The notes under the pieces: generated by a model
Databases searched by the model: none
What the model saw: only the letters and a program-made list of their open reading frames with translations
Told to the model about the DNA's origin: nothing
Position numbers and translations under genes: made by a program
In this document: in pieces, positions 17,318 to 25,420 of the stretch
How the letters are laid out: the number at the start of each line of letters is the position of its first letter
How positions within the stretch are numbered: the stretch's first letter is position 1
Source of the DNA: Curtobacterium aurantiacum
GTDB lineage: Bacteria > Actinomycetota > Actinomycetes > Actinomycetales > Microbacteriaceae
Length of the DNA stretch: 64,000 bases
Direction: 5' to 3'
Assembly (NCBI RefSeq): GCF_018598555.1
Contig: NZ_JAHEWN010000013.1
Location: 40,884-104,883 of the forward strand

Positions 17318-17818
17318 ATGCGCCACCCGAACAGGACCGAGCCCGGCCCCGGCCAGGAATCCGTCTGGGACTACCCCCGCCCGCCCGCCGTCGAGCCGGT
17401 CACCGCCCGCGTCGTCGTCCGCCTCGGCGGCACGGTCGTCGCGGACACGACCGACGCCGTCCGCGTGCTCGAGACCTCGCACCCGCCGGTCTACTACCTG
17501 CCGATGGCCGACCTCGCCGAGGGGGCGCTCGTCGCGGCGTCCGGCTCGAGCATGTGCGAGTTCAAGGGGCTCGCGCGCTACTTCGACGTCGTGGGCGGTG
17601 ACGGCACGGTCGCGAGCCGTGCCGCCTGGAACTACCCGACGCCCGTTCCCGGCTACGGGTCGCTGCGGGAACGCGTCGCGATCTACCCGTCCGCGATGGA
17701 CTCCTGCGAGGTCGGCGGCGAACGAGTCCAGGCGCAGGACGGCGACTTCTACGGCGGCTGGATAACGGCGGACGTCGTCGGCCCGTTCAAGGGAGCGCCC
17801 GGCACGCTCGGCTGGTGA
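17318..17818 (+). CDS. DUF427 domain protein
   Basis: The 166-residue product matches DUF427, seen in SVWDYPRPPAVEP, VRVLETSHPPVYYLP, SMCEFKGLARYFDV, AAWNYPTPVPGYG and a late FYGGWITADVVGPFKG. The fold is a beta-tent found throughout actinobacteria, and its enzymatic role is unknown. The ATG is preceded by GGAG. The stop codon is the first part of a 22-nt perfect palindrome that should terminate transcription. There is no close operon partner. Confidence 0.88.
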   Translation: MRHPNRTEPGPGQESVWDYPRPPAVEPVTARVVVRLGGTVVADTTDAVRVLETSHPPVYYLPMADLAEGALVAASGSSMCEFKGLARYFDVVGGDGTVASRAAWNYPTPVPGYGSLRERVAIYPSAMDSCEVGGERVQAQDGDFYGGWITADVVGPFKGAPGTLGW

Positions 17819-17839
17819 CCCGGCGTCGCGACGCCGGGT
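17818..17839 (+). terminator. Perfect palindrome at the end of the DUF427 gene
   Basis: ACCCGGCGTCG is followed immediately by its exact complement, overlapping the TGA stop. There is no U-tract, as is usual for hairpins in high-GC actinobacteria. Confidence 0.55.
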
Positions 17840-17889
17840 GGCTCCGAGCCGGACCGACCAGGGTCGTGCGCGGCGGGGCGGACCCGACC

Positions 17890-17905
17890 CGGGCCTCCAG
17901 TCCGG
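17890..17905. repeat. Dispersed motif CGGGCCTCCAGTCCGG, intergenic copy
   Basis: A further copy of the motif at 2263-2278 with one substitution. It lies between a gene end and the stop of the membrane-protein gene at 17912. Confidence 0.5.
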
Positions 17906-17911
17906 ACCGCG

Positions 17912-18244
17912 TCAGCGGTTGGCGTACGGCGACCAGAACGGCGGTGGGAACGCGCCGCCGGTCACGATCACGAGCACCTGCCACACGAGCATGACGAGTC
18001 CGGCGCCGCCGATCACGATGCCGATCCACGACCACACCCGCACCGCACGACGACGGCCGGCGATCCGGATCGCCCGCCACCCGCTCAGCACGCACACGAG
18101 CCCGAACACCGCACCGAGCAGCACGTGCCGGGTGGTCGACTGCGCGGGCACGATGATGCCGAGGTAGAACGCGACCGGTCCGAGCAACACCGCGAACGTC
18201 GCCGGGGCTGCCGGCGGTTCGTGGTCCCGAGCGACTGCTCCCAT
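17912..18244 (-). CDS. Hypothetical membrane protein
   Basis: A 110-residue protein with three or four membrane segments (about 15-34, 39-58, 70-95) and a short basic loop RAIRIAGRRRAVRVW, ending in AFPPPFWSPYANR. No family is recognised, though the layout recalls DUF4190-like proteins. The ATG at 18244 lacks a strong ribosome-binding site. The gene is divergent from the DoxX-like gene, with 90 nt between the starts. Confidence 0.6.
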   Translation of the reverse strand: MGAVARDHEPPAAPATFAVLLGPVAFYLGIIVPAQSTTRHVLLGAVFGLVCVLSGWRAIRIAGRRRAVRVWSWIGIVIGGAGLVMLVWQVLVIVTGGAFPPPFWSPYANR

Positions 18245-18334
18245 GCGTCTGAATGTAGCGAGTGAACCTCGCTTCGTGCGCGTCCAGGCCGCGCAACGCG
18301 GGCAGGCGTCGGTCAGAACGGGCACCATGGGGGC

Positions 18335-18715
18335 ATGCGTTCCGTCTTCCGCGTCCTGCTCGGCCTGGTCCTCGTCGTCGCGGGCACGAGCCACCTCACC
18401 GTCGCGCGTGGGGAGTTCACGGCCCAGGTCCCCGACTTCGTGCCCCTCGACGACGACACCACGGTGCTCGCGTCCGGTGTCGCGGAGATCACGCTCGGCT
18501 CGGCCCTGGTGCTCGCTCCGAAGCGGGCCCGCCGCGTCGTCGGCACGGTCGCGGCCCTGTTCTTCACGGTGATCTTCCCCGGCAACCTGTCGCAGTGGGT
18601 CAACCGCCGTGACGCCTTCGGTCTGGACAGCGACGAGAAGCGCTTCGTCCGCCTGTTCGGTCAGCCCCTCCTCGTCGCGCTCGCCCTCTGGTCGACGCGC
18701 GGCCGGCGCTCCTGA
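18335..18715 (+). CDS. DoxX-like membrane protein
   Basis: A 126-residue four-helix membrane protein. The first segment VFRVLLGLVLVVAGTSHLTV, the VASGVAEITLGSALVLAP segment and the IFPGNLSQWVNRRDAFGLDS loop match the DoxX/DUF4260-like group common in Microbacteriaceae. The role is unknown; relatives have been tied to redox homeostasis. A CACCAT box 6 nt before the ATG suggests a leaderless message. The stop overlaps the next start by 1 nt (TGATG), so the two genes are co-translated. Confidence 0.78.
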   Translation: MRSVFRVLLGLVLVVAGTSHLTVARGEFTAQVPDFVPLDDDTTVLASGVAEITLGSALVLAPKRARRVVGTVAALFFTVIFPGNLSQWVNRRDAFGLDSDEKRFVRLFGQPLLVALALWSTRGRRS

Positions 18716-19173
18716 TGGGCGCGCCCGCGCGGCAGACCGGTCCGGCACCCGGGCCCGGTGCCGGGGCGGGCCTCGATCCGCTCGGGTCCGGCCCGGCACG
18801 CTTCGGTCGGGAGGCCCGCCACCCCCTGGCCGGTCGCAGCCGCGTCGCCGACGTGGTCGCTTCCACCGCCCTGCTCGTGCTGCTCACGGTCGAGGCGCTG
18901 GCAGCGGGATGGGGCATCAAGCTCATGTCGCTCGCGTTCGTGTCGTGCGCGGCGCCGGGCAACACCTGCAACGAGACGCTGGGGGACTCGGTGGTCGTCG
19001 TGGGGCCGATCCTCGTCGCGGGGGTGCTCGTCGCGACGATCGCGGTCTGCGTGCTGCGGCTCGTGCGTCGGCGGCTGACCTGGCCGGTGGTGCTCGTCGG
19101 CATGGCGGCGGTCGTCGCGGTGTTCTTCGCGTCGCTGTTGCTCGTCGACAGCTCCGTGACGCACGGCATCTGA
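18715..19173 (+). CDS. Hypothetical membrane protein, coupled to DoxX-like gene
   Basis: The 152-residue product starts with a Gly/Ala/Pro-rich tail of about 40 residues and has three or four membrane segments (about 46-68, 90-112, 120-144). An outside loop carries FVSCAAPGNTCNETLGD with two cysteines likely to be disulphide-bonded. No family is recognised. The start is coupled to the DoxX-like stop. Its presence as a pair suggests a small membrane complex, which is inference only. Confidence 0.68.
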   Translation: MGAPARQTGPAPGPGAGAGLDPLGSGPARFGREARHPLAGRSRVADVVASTALLVLLTVEALAAGWGIKLMSLAFVSCAAPGNTCNETLGDSVVVVGPILVAGVLVATIAVCVLRLVRRRLTWPVVLVGMAAVVAVFFASLLLVDSSVTHGI

Positions 19174-19268
19174 CGGCTCGTTCCTCCACAGCCTGTGTCG
19201 TTCGAGTAGCTGTCCACAGAAGCCGGGGTTCGCCTCGGTGGCGGTGGTCTGGTCGCCACGCTGGAGTC

Positions 19269-19703
19269 ATGCCTGACACCGACATGCTCGCCCGCCTCAT
19301 CCGTGAACCCGTCCGCACCGACGACGACGTCGTCCAGCTCGTCGAAGCCGTGGTCGAACGGCCGCTCCGCCGCCAGTGCTGGGTGCTGTTCCTCGACGAC
19401 CGCGGGATCTCGATCCCGTTCCTGCTGCCGATCGCCGACCTGCCGTACTCGCCGGACGAGCACGTCGACGACTTCGCGGCCCTGATCGCGGACATCGTGG
19501 CGCAGCTCGGTGCCGCCGACGTGGTGCTCGTGTGGGAACGGCCCGGTGCCGACCGGCTCCACCCGGTCGACTGGGAGTGGGTCGACGCCTGCGCCTGTGC
19601 CCTCGACGAGCAGTCGGTCCGGCTCCGCGCGCAGGTCGTCGTGCACAGCGGGGGCGCCGCGATCGTCGAGTTCGACGAGGAAACGCATGCGGTGGCCTCG
19701 TGA
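19269..19703 (+). CDS. Hypothetical soluble protein
   Basis: A 144-residue acidic protein of unknown function. It begins MPDTDMLARLIREPVRTDDD, has a central strand-rich region WVLFLDDRGISIPFLLPIADLP and a later DVVLVWERPGADRLHPVDWEWV. No membrane segments or known motifs are present. A CACGCT box 6 nt before the ATG suggests a leaderless start. It ends 4 nt before the stop of the convergent lysozyme-like gene, so the two 3' ends are essentially shared without a terminator. Confidence 0.7.
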   Translation: MPDTDMLARLIREPVRTDDDVVQLVEAVVERPLRRQCWVLFLDDRGISIPFLLPIADLPYSPDEHVDDFAALIADIVAQLGAADVVLVWERPGADRLHPVDWEWVDACACALDEQSVRLRAQVVVHSGGAAIVEFDEETHAVAS

Positions 19704-19707
19704 GCGG

Positions 19708-20328
19708 TCAGCCCTGCGGGGCGGTGTCCGGCACGGCCTGGCCGGTGAGCTCCTCGACGATCGTCTTCGCCTGTGGCCACGACTTCGCGTAGTGGTCCGG
19801 GTCCGAGTTGATCTGCACGGCGTGCGCCATCTGCGTCGGGGTCATCGTCTTCCAGCCCGGCACCTTCACGAGCTTCGCGTAGAACATCGACGCGGCCGTG
19901 TACGGGTCCATCCGCTGCTCGTACGTGCCCCAGGCGCCGTTGTCGCGCTGCTGGAACAGGCCGCGGCTGTCCGGGCCCGCGGCGTCCCCGTGGTCCAGGT
20001 TCACCAGGCTCGACTCGCCGATCGCGGTCATCACGCCGACGGCCTGCGTGTGCGGCCCGATGCCGAGCGCCCGGGCGGCTTCGATCACGTGCGCGGCGTT
20101 CACCAGGCGGTCCTGGCAGAAGCCGCCGACGGGGCCGGCCGGCACGACCATCCCGCCGATCGTCTTCGACGACACGGCCGGACACGCGGGAGTCGGGGTC
20201 GCGGCGCTCGACTTCGCGATGCCGGCGATGGAGTTCACCGCGATCACCACGAGGACGACGACGCCGATGCCGACCGCCACGATCCCGGCGCCGAACACCG
20301 AGGCGAGGGTGATGCCGACGCGGTGCAT
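19708..20328 (-). CDS. Exported lysozyme/transglycosylase-like protein
   Basis: The 206-residue product has an N-terminal membrane segment (about 7-35) and an extracellular domain. That domain has TQAVGVMTAIGESSLVNLDHG with a likely catalytic Glu, then GLFQQRD, WGTYEQRMDPYTAASMFYAKL and a late Ala/Gln-rich helix. This layout matches the lysozyme-like muralytic domains of actinobacterial secreted proteins, which cleave peptidoglycan. AGAGG lies before the ATG. An element with long inverted repeats separates it from the upstream permease operon. Confidence 0.75.
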   Translation of the reverse strand: MHRVGITLASVFGAGIVAVGIGVVVLVVIAVNSIAGIAKSSAATPTPACPAVSSKTIGGMVVPAGPVGGFCQDRLVNAAHVIEAARALGIGPHTQAVGVMTAIGESSLVNLDHGDAAGPDSRGLFQQRDNGAWGTYEQRMDPYTAASMFYAKLVKVPGWKTMTPTQMAHAVQINSDPDHYAKSWPQAKTIVEELTGQAVPDTAPQG

Positions 20329-20515
20329 GACGGGACCTCTCGACGGGCTGGGCGGGTGCTGGGCGGGCGGAGCGGGAAGAGCAGCACGAGCGTACGGGTG
20401 CCCGCTGGGAAGCGTGCGGCGCCCCGCCGTGATCGCACGCTCAGCGGTTCACGGTTCACGGTTCGCGGTTCGCCGCCGGTTGCTCGCGGCGGGGAAGGTG
20501 CATCCCCGACGACGA

Positions 20516-20565
20516 GTGACGGTTCTGGTTCACGAAGCGGGGACTTCGCGAACCAGAACCGTCAC
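20516..20565. terminator. Long inverted repeat after the permease/microprotein operon
   Basis: Two 22-nt arms (20516-20537 and 20544-20565) match with one mismatch around a 6-nt loop CGGGGA. The arms share about 15 nt with the element at 8556-8604. It should terminate the permease operon. Confidence 0.65.
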
Positions 20566-20585
20566 GGGTCATCCGTGCAAGGCGA

Positions 20586-20714
20586 TCACCGCTCGCGGCG
20601 ACCGTCCTGTCGGCCCCGACCCCGACCCCGGCGCAGGCGCCAGCCCCCGGCGGACAGGGACAGTGCGGCGATCACGGCGACGACGAGGGTCCAGATGACG
20701 CTCGAGGCGTCCAT
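20586..20714 (-). CDS. Single-pass membrane microprotein coupled to the APC permease
   Basis: A 42-codon frame begins with an ATG overlapping the permease stop by 1 nt (TGATG). It encodes MDASSVIWTLVVAVIAALSL, a clear membrane segment, then a strongly basic tail with five Arg in GRGRGRQDGRRER. The start, the topology and the following hairpin all support a real gene. It resembles in layout the small subunits of NSS-type transporters, although I do not recognise a family. An accessory role in permease assembly or regulation is the natural hypothesis. Confidence 0.62.
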   Translation of the reverse strand: MDASSVIWTLVVAVIAALSLSAGGWRLRRGRGRGRQDGRRER

Positions 20715-22168
20715 CAGCTGTCGCGGCGGTCGTGCGGCGGGCGCTGCACCTTCGTCGGCTCCGTCACGAGTCCGGTGGGGGCCTTCTCGGCCTGCTTCCG
20801 CCCGTGGGTGAACCAGGTCAGGACCCAGAGCAGCACGCCCAGGGCCAGCAGAGCGCCGGCGATCTGGTACTGCTGCGGGTCACGTCCGGACGAGAACGGC
20901 AGCACGAGCCACAGGCACGTGATGATGCCGATGACCGGGATGATGACGCCGGCACGGAAGTGCTTGTGGTCGACCTTGTCGCGGCGCAGCACGAGCACGG
21001 TCACGTTGACGACCGCGAACACCGTCAGCAGCAACAGCGAGGTGGTGCCACCGAGCACGACGACGATGGGCGACTCCGGGTCGAGCGAGACCCACCCGAT
21101 CAGCACGAGCGAGATGAGCGTGGTGAAGACGATCGCGTTCGACGGGGTGCGGCGTGCGGGGGAGATGCGGGACAGGAAGCCCGGGAGCACGCCCTGCTTG
21201 CTCATGCCGTAGAGCAGGCGCGACGCCATCATCATGTTGATCAGGGCGGTGTTGGCGACGGCGAACATCGAGATGAAGGGCAGCAGGTCGGCGATCGGGA
21301 AGTCCGGCGCCGCCGTCTGCACGACGGTCACGAGCGGGGTCTCGTTGCCGGCAAGCTCGCCGATCGGCACCACGGCGACGGCACAGATCGACACGAGCAC
21401 GTAGATGACGGCGGTGATGCCGATGCCGGTGAGCATGATCTTGGGGAAGATGCGCGAGGGGTCCTTCGTCTCCTCGGCCATGTTCACCGAGTCCTCGAAC
21501 CCGACCATCGCGAAGAACGCCAACGACGTCGCCGTGCTGATCGACAGCAGCAGGGACTTGTCCTCGGGTGTCTCGAACATCACGACGCGCGAGAAGTCCG
21601 CGTTGCCGCCCGCGATCGCCCAGAAGCCGATCAGGATCACCATCACGAGACCGGACAGCTCGACGAGCGTCAGCACGACGTTCGTCTTGACGCTCTCGCT
21701 CACGCCGCGGAAGTTGATGAGCATCACCGCGAGCATGAAGCCCATGGCGATGAGCATCACCACGCCGTTCGGCAGTTCGATGCCGAAGCCCGCGCCGAGG
21801 TTCGCCGCGAACGCCCGCGAAGCCGTCGATGCCGACGTGATCCCGGAGCACATCACGATGAAGGTGACGATGAAGGTGACGAAGTGGATGCCGAACGCCT
21901 TGTGCACGTAGAGCGCGGCACCGGCGGTCTGCGGGTACTTCGTCACGAGCTCGAGGTACGAGAACGCCGTCAGCAGTGCGACCGCGAACGCGATGAGGAA
22001 GGGGAGCCACGCTGCCCCGCCGACCTCGGCCGCGACCTGACCGGTGAGCGCGTAGACACCCGTACCGAGGATGTCGCCGATGATGAACAGCAACAGGAGC
22101 TTGGGACCGATGACCCGGCGGAGCTCGTGCTGCTCCTGCTGTGGGCGGTCCGTGTTGGTGGTGGCCAT
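20714..22168 (-). CDS. APC-family amino acid permease
   Basis: This 484-residue, 12-segment membrane protein belongs to the APC superfamily: LLLLFIIGDILGTGVYALTG near the N-terminus, FSYLELVTKYPQTAGAALYV, FFAMVGFEDSVNMAEE and MMASRLLYGMSKQG. It lacks the CAT-type N-terminal signature of the permease at 15690 and is a different subfamily. The substrate is unknown. AAGGGTGA lies at a suitable distance before the ATG. Its stop overlaps a membrane-microprotein start. The C-terminal tail KVQRPPHDRRDS is hydrophilic. Confidence 0.9.
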   Translation of the reverse strand: MATTNTDRPQQEQHELRRVIGPKLLLLFIIGDILGTGVYALTGQVAAEVGGAAWLPFLIAFAVALLTAFSYLELVTKYPQTAGAALYVHKAFGIHFVTFIVTFIVMCSGITSASTASRAFAANLGAGFGIELPNGVVMLIAMGFMLAVMLINFRGVSESVKTNVVLTLVELSGLVMVILIGFWAIAGGNADFSRVVMFETPEDKSLLLSISTATSLAFFAMVGFEDSVNMAEETKDPSRIFPKIMLTGIGITAVIYVLVSICAVAVVPIGELAGNETPLVTVVQTAAPDFPIADLLPFISMFAVANTALINMMMASRLLYGMSKQGVLPGFLSRISPARRTPSNAIVFTTLISLVLIGWVSLDPESPIVVVLGGTTSLLLLTVFAVVNVTVLVLRRDKVDHKHFRAGVIIPVIGIITCLWLVLPFSSGRDPQQYQIAGALLALGVLLWVLTWFTHGRKQAEKAPTGLVTEPTKVQRPPHDRRDS

Positions 22169-22253
22169 GCGTCACCCTTGCGCGCGAGATGCCTTGCTGT
22201 CCAGTCCCACAGGAAGGTTTCTCGCGATCGCAACACGGTCGCTCGGCGACGGA

Positions 22254-22259
22254 TACGCT
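22254..22259 (+). promoter_or_regulatory. -10 box TACGCT for the acidic hypothetical gene
   Basis: TACGCT ends 7 nt before the ATG at 22267, consistent with leaderless transcription. Confidence 0.45.
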
Positions 22260-22266
22260 CCGGGCC

Positions 22267-22695
22267 ATGGACCAGCAGTCGAACACCACCGAGGAGCCCA
22301 TCGAGTTCGCGGACTTCAACGCGAAGCTCCTGGTGCTCGATGTCCTCTGCTACGACCTCGACGTCCTCGACCCCTACGACCCGGACGCCGAGGACGAGAC
22401 CGACGAGGACCTCGACGTCGACGGGCAGGACGACCGGGCGCGCGCGTACTACGACGACCTCGACCTCCTGCCGTCGCACCTGTCGCTCGTCACGGAGATC
22501 ACCGTCGACTCCGACCTCGAGGTGCTGCAGGACGTGCACCCCGGTTGGGACGGCTCCGACGACCGCTTCGACCCGCAGAACTGGGACGATCTGCTCGACC
22601 TGCCGGAACTCCGCACCGTCTACGCGGCAGCGCCACTGCCCGCCCACGTCACCGACCGGTTGGCCACCAAGGGTGTCGAGGTCCGCTCCGCCTGA
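22267..22695 (+). CDS. Acidic hypothetical protein
   Basis: A 142-residue, strongly acidic soluble protein. It has FADFNAKLLVLDVLCYDLDVLD at the start, an Asp/Glu run with DAEDETDEDLDVDG, and HPGWDGSDDRFDPQNWDD in the second half. This looks like a DUF6892-type immunity or accessory protein, a recollection I cannot test. The ATG is 7 nt after TACGCT. It is divergent from the permease and convergent with the uracil-DNA glycosylase gene. Confidence 0.65.
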   Translation: MDQQSNTTEEPIEFADFNAKLLVLDVLCYDLDVLDPYDPDAEDETDEDLDVDGQDDRARAYYDDLDLLPSHLSLVTEITVDSDLEVLQDVHPGWDGSDDRFDPQNWDDLLDLPELRTVYAAAPLPAHVTDRLATKGVEVRSA

Positions 22696-22743
22696 GCGGG
22701 CCGACCAGCCGACCAGCCGACCAGTCGACGGCGGACCGGCAGG

Positions 22744-23355
22744 CTAGTGGTCCAGCGCCCGTAGCTGCTCGGTGAACTGCTTCGCACCGCCCTGCGCGGG
22801 ATGCCGGACGGCGACGGCCTCGATGCCCGCCAGCGCGAGCGCTCCCTGCGCCTTGCGACCCACGGCGACGACCCGGACCCGGTCGACGCCGCCCAGGGCA
22901 TCCAACAGGGCGAGGGCGACCGGCGCTCCTGAGCGCACCTCACCGGGGCGGGGCGTGCGGTTCGTCAGCCGGTCCGGCGCGACGAACGGGTGGTGCGGGA
23001 AGATCGCCCACGCCACCGGGAGGGCGCCGCGCCAGCCCTCCAGCGCGGCGTGCACGACGCGGGATGACGCCTCCCACGGCGCGGTCGGCTCCGGCGGGAC
23101 GAGGGACTCCGATCCCAGCTCCCGCATGCTCGTGAACGGGATGCCCGTGTTCGTCATGCCACGCCACCCGGGCGCCTCGGCGACGAGCAACATGTCTGCC
23201 CGGGGACCGACGGCGGCCAGGTAGCGCGCCAGGTTCTCGCGTCGGAGTCTCCCCTCGGCCGTCCCGACGTCGTACAGCGCCTCGGCGTCCGGCTCCACGG
23301 GGACGGCGTCGAGCGCAGCCCAGAACGCGGCGAACCGGTCGCTCGACCCGTTCAC
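22744..23355 (-). CDS. Uracil-DNA glycosylase superfamily protein
   Basis: A 203-residue protein with the superfamily active-site region MLLVAEAPGWRGMTNTGIPFTS (Ala61-Pro62-Gly63) and a C-terminal loop near RHPAQGGAKQF. WAIFPHHPF lies in between. These fit a family 5-like or unassigned UDG that removes uracil from DNA. The active-site Glu60-Ala61 differs from the canonical GQD(P/A) of UNG, so activity is not assured. The GTG start overlaps the GT4 stop as GTGA, which couples a DNA repair gene to an unrelated glycosyltransferase. Confidence 0.76.
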   Translation of the reverse strand: MNGSSDRFAAFWAALDAVPVEPDAEALYDVGTAEGRLRRENLARYLAAVGPRADMLLVAEAPGWRGMTNTGIPFTSMRELGSESLVPPEPTAPWEASSRVVHAALEGWRGALPVAWAIFPHHPFVAPDRLTNRTPRPGEVRSGAPVALALLDALGGVDRVRVVAVGRKAQGALALAGIEAVAVRHPAQGGAKQFTEQLRALDH

Positions 23356-24554
23356 GAGCGGCCGAGCACCCGGCGGTACACGTCCTCGAGCCCCGCGGCC
23401 GACCGCTCCCAGCTCAGGCGCTCCGCGTGCTCCCGGCCGGCAGCGGCGAGGGCAGTCGCGTACGGAGCGTCCGTCAGGATCCGCTCGATCTCCGCCGCCC
23501 ACTCGTGCGGGTCGCGGGACTCGAGCACGACGCCCGTCTCCCCGTCGACCACGGCTTCGCGGAGGCCTCCGGCAGCGGCGGCCACGACCGGCACCCCGGA
23601 AGCGGAGCCCTCCAGCGCGACGAGCCCGTACGTCTCCGAGTGGGACGGCACGAGCACGGCTGCCGCGCCACGGAACAGGAACGCCAGGTCGGCACGCGAC
23701 TGCGGACCGATGAAGGTGACGCGGTCGGCGATGCCCCGCGCGGCGGCGAGCCGACGCAGTTCGTCCACGTAGTCGCCCGCCTCACTAGAGGCGTCCCCCG
23801 CGATGACCAACGTGGGGCGGGCCTCCAGGCTGATGCCGGCGATCGCCTCGATCGCCAGGTCCAGGCCCTTGAGTGGCTGCACGCGCGCCGCCGCGACGAC
23901 GTAGGGGGTGGCGGCGCGGCGCGCACCGACCCCGGCGGGGCGGAAGACGGACCCGTCGACCCCCGGCGGCACGATCCAGATGCGGGCGTCGTCGCCGCCC
24001 AGGCGTGTGCGCACGGTCGAGGCTTCGGCCTCGGACACCACGACGACGGCGTCGGACTCGCGCGCCAGCAGCTCCTCGCCGGCGATGCGGCCGGCTGACT
24101 CGGGGCGCTCACCCTCGGACAGCGGCGTCTCGGGGTCGGCGGCGATCGAGTGGAACGACTGCACGTGAGGGATCCCGCGCTCACGGGCGACGGGCAGCGC
24201 AGCGGCGCCGGAGAACCAGTGGTGCGAGTGCAGGACGTCGAACGGCCCGAGCTGCTCCAGCTCGTGACGGAACGGCTCGATGAAGGCGTCGTGCTCACCC
24301 TTCGGCACCGGCTCGGCCGGACCCGCGGACAGGAACCGCAGGCACACACCCGGCACGAGTGACACCGAGTCCGGCTGCGTCGGGGCAGAACGGCGCGTGA
24401 TGATGTCGACGTGGTGGCCCAGGTCGGCCAGCGCCTCGGCCTGGTGACGGACGACGACGTTCATGCCGCCGACCTCGCCCGAGCCGGGTTCGTCTCCGGG
24501 GGAGGTGTGCAGCGACACCAGCCCGATGTGCAGGGGTTCGGTCGTCGCGCTCAC
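23352..24554 (-). CDS. MshA-like GT4 glycosyltransferase
   Basis: This 400-residue enzyme has two Rossmann domains of the GT4 (GT-B) type. The N-terminal SLHTSPGDEPGSGEVGGMNV with GGMNV and DVLHSHHWFSG matches MshA-type D-inositol 3-phosphate glycosyltransferases. The C-terminal half has VVAAARVQPLKGLDLAIEA and HSETYGLVALEGSASGVPVVA with the donor-binding Glu. It may act in mycothiol synthesis or on another small acceptor; sequence alone does not decide. The GTG start follows TAGGGT by 6 nt. A dispersed GGGCCTCCAGGC motif lies inside the gene. Confidence 0.85.
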   Translation of the reverse strand: MSATTEPLHIGLVSLHTSPGDEPGSGEVGGMNVVVRHQAEALADLGHHVDIITRRSAPTQPDSVSLVPGVCLRFLSAGPAEPVPKGEHDAFIEPFRHELEQLGPFDVLHSHHWFSGAAALPVARERGIPHVQSFHSIAADPETPLSEGERPESAGRIAGEELLARESDAVVVVSEAEASTVRTRLGGDDARIWIVPPGVDGSVFRPAGVGARRAATPYVVAAARVQPLKGLDLAIEAIAGISLEARPTLVIAGDASSEAGDYVDELRRLAAARGIADRVTFIGPQSRADLAFLFRGAAAVLVPSHSETYGLVALEGSASGVPVVAAAAGGLREAVVDGETGVVLESRDPHEWAAEIERILTDAPYATALAAAGREHAERLSWERSAAGLEDVYRRVLGRS

Positions 24555-24560
24555 CGCTCA

Positions 24561-24566
24561 ACCCTA
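24561..24566 (-). promoter_or_regulatory. -10 box TAGGGT for the GT4 gene
   Basis: TAGGGT on the minus strand lies 6 nt before the GTG at 24554 and overlaps the last codons of the DUF429 gene. Confidence 0.45.
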
Positions 24567-25400
24567 GCCGCGCGGCCTCCGCTGCGACGGGCGCGCGGGC
24601 GCCACCACGACGGGCCGGCGGCCCGCCTCGTCCAGCAGGTCGGATGGGAGGCCCCGATCACCTCCCAGGATCTGCACGCGCTGGTCGCCGTGTCGCTCCC
24701 AGAACGCCGCCGTCCACGCGCACAGGGCCCCGTCGAGCAGGTCCTCGCGGTGCTTGTGCGTCGGACCGTGCAGCACCGACGGATCGGCGAGCCGCCGCGT
24801 CAGCGGATGGGAGTCGACCAGCAGCGGCGGGTCGAGCGGGGTCTCGCGCAGCCGCCGGACCAGCTCGTCGAAGGCCTCGGCGCGACGGGCACGTGCCTCG
24901 GCGGCGGGGATCCGGAGGTCGAGCCGCTTGTACCGGGGTCGTTCCACGTCGTAGCCGAGCTCCTCCACCCCGACCAGCGTCGTGTAGGGGTAGCACTCGA
25001 ACGTCGCCGGTCCGGTGCGGGCCCGCATCGAGTCCGTGTCCGAGACGTACCCGACGCCCAGGGCGGTCAGCCGGTCGAGCAGCGCTGAGCCGGCGCTCGC
25101 CGCGGAGGCCTGGTTCGTCGGGTTCGCCGCGACCTTCCACCGGCCGTACCGCTGCCCGACCTGCCGCTCGGATTCGCGGATGCCCGTCGGGTTGGTCACG
25201 ACGAGCGAGGCGTCCACCGCGATGAGGGAACGTGGCCCGAGGTGCTGGGCGATCCAGTCCGTGACGGCGTCGACCCCGCGCGCCCAGCCGGCATCGGTGA
25301 TCGTGCCGTCGTCGTCCATCGCGACCAGCCCGGTCTCGTTCGCGGCCTTCCGCTCGGAGCCGAGTCCCCACGCAAGGTCCACCCCGAGGTACGCGTTCAC
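24564..25400 (-). CDS. DUF429 family protein (predicted RNase H-like nuclease)
   Basis: The 278-residue product starts MNAYLGVDLAWGLGSERKA, a hallmark of DUF429. It also has LIAVDASLVVTNPTGIRESERQVGQRYG, TFECYPYTTLVGV and a late LLDGALCAWTAAFWE. The family is predicted to have an RNase H-like fold with acidic residues such as the Asp in VDLAWG and VDASL. Its substrate is unknown. The GTG at 25400 is used because the conserved VDLAWG segment starts within eight residues of it. It is divergent from the LigD-type polymerase, with a repeat element between them. Confidence 0.82.
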   Translation of the reverse strand: MNAYLGVDLAWGLGSERKAANETGLVAMDDDGTITDAGWARGVDAVTDWIAQHLGPRSLIAVDASLVVTNPTGIRESERQVGQRYGRWKVAANPTNQASAASAGSALLDRLTALGVGYVSDTDSMRARTGPATFECYPYTTLVGVEELGYDVERPRYKRLDLRIPAAEARARRAEAFDELVRRLRETPLDPPLLVDSHPLTRRLADPSVLHGPTHKHREDLLDGALCAWTAAFWERHGDQRVQILGGDRGLPSDLLDEAGRRPVVVAPARPSQRRPRG

Positions 25401-25420
25401 TCGCCCATCCTGCCCGCTCT

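Noticed and set aside
18244..18799. Upstream extension of the membrane protein at 17912 across the DoxX-like gene
   Set aside because: The extension is a charged low-complexity peptide from the strand opposite a recognised gene; the ATG at 18244 gives a sensible membrane protein.
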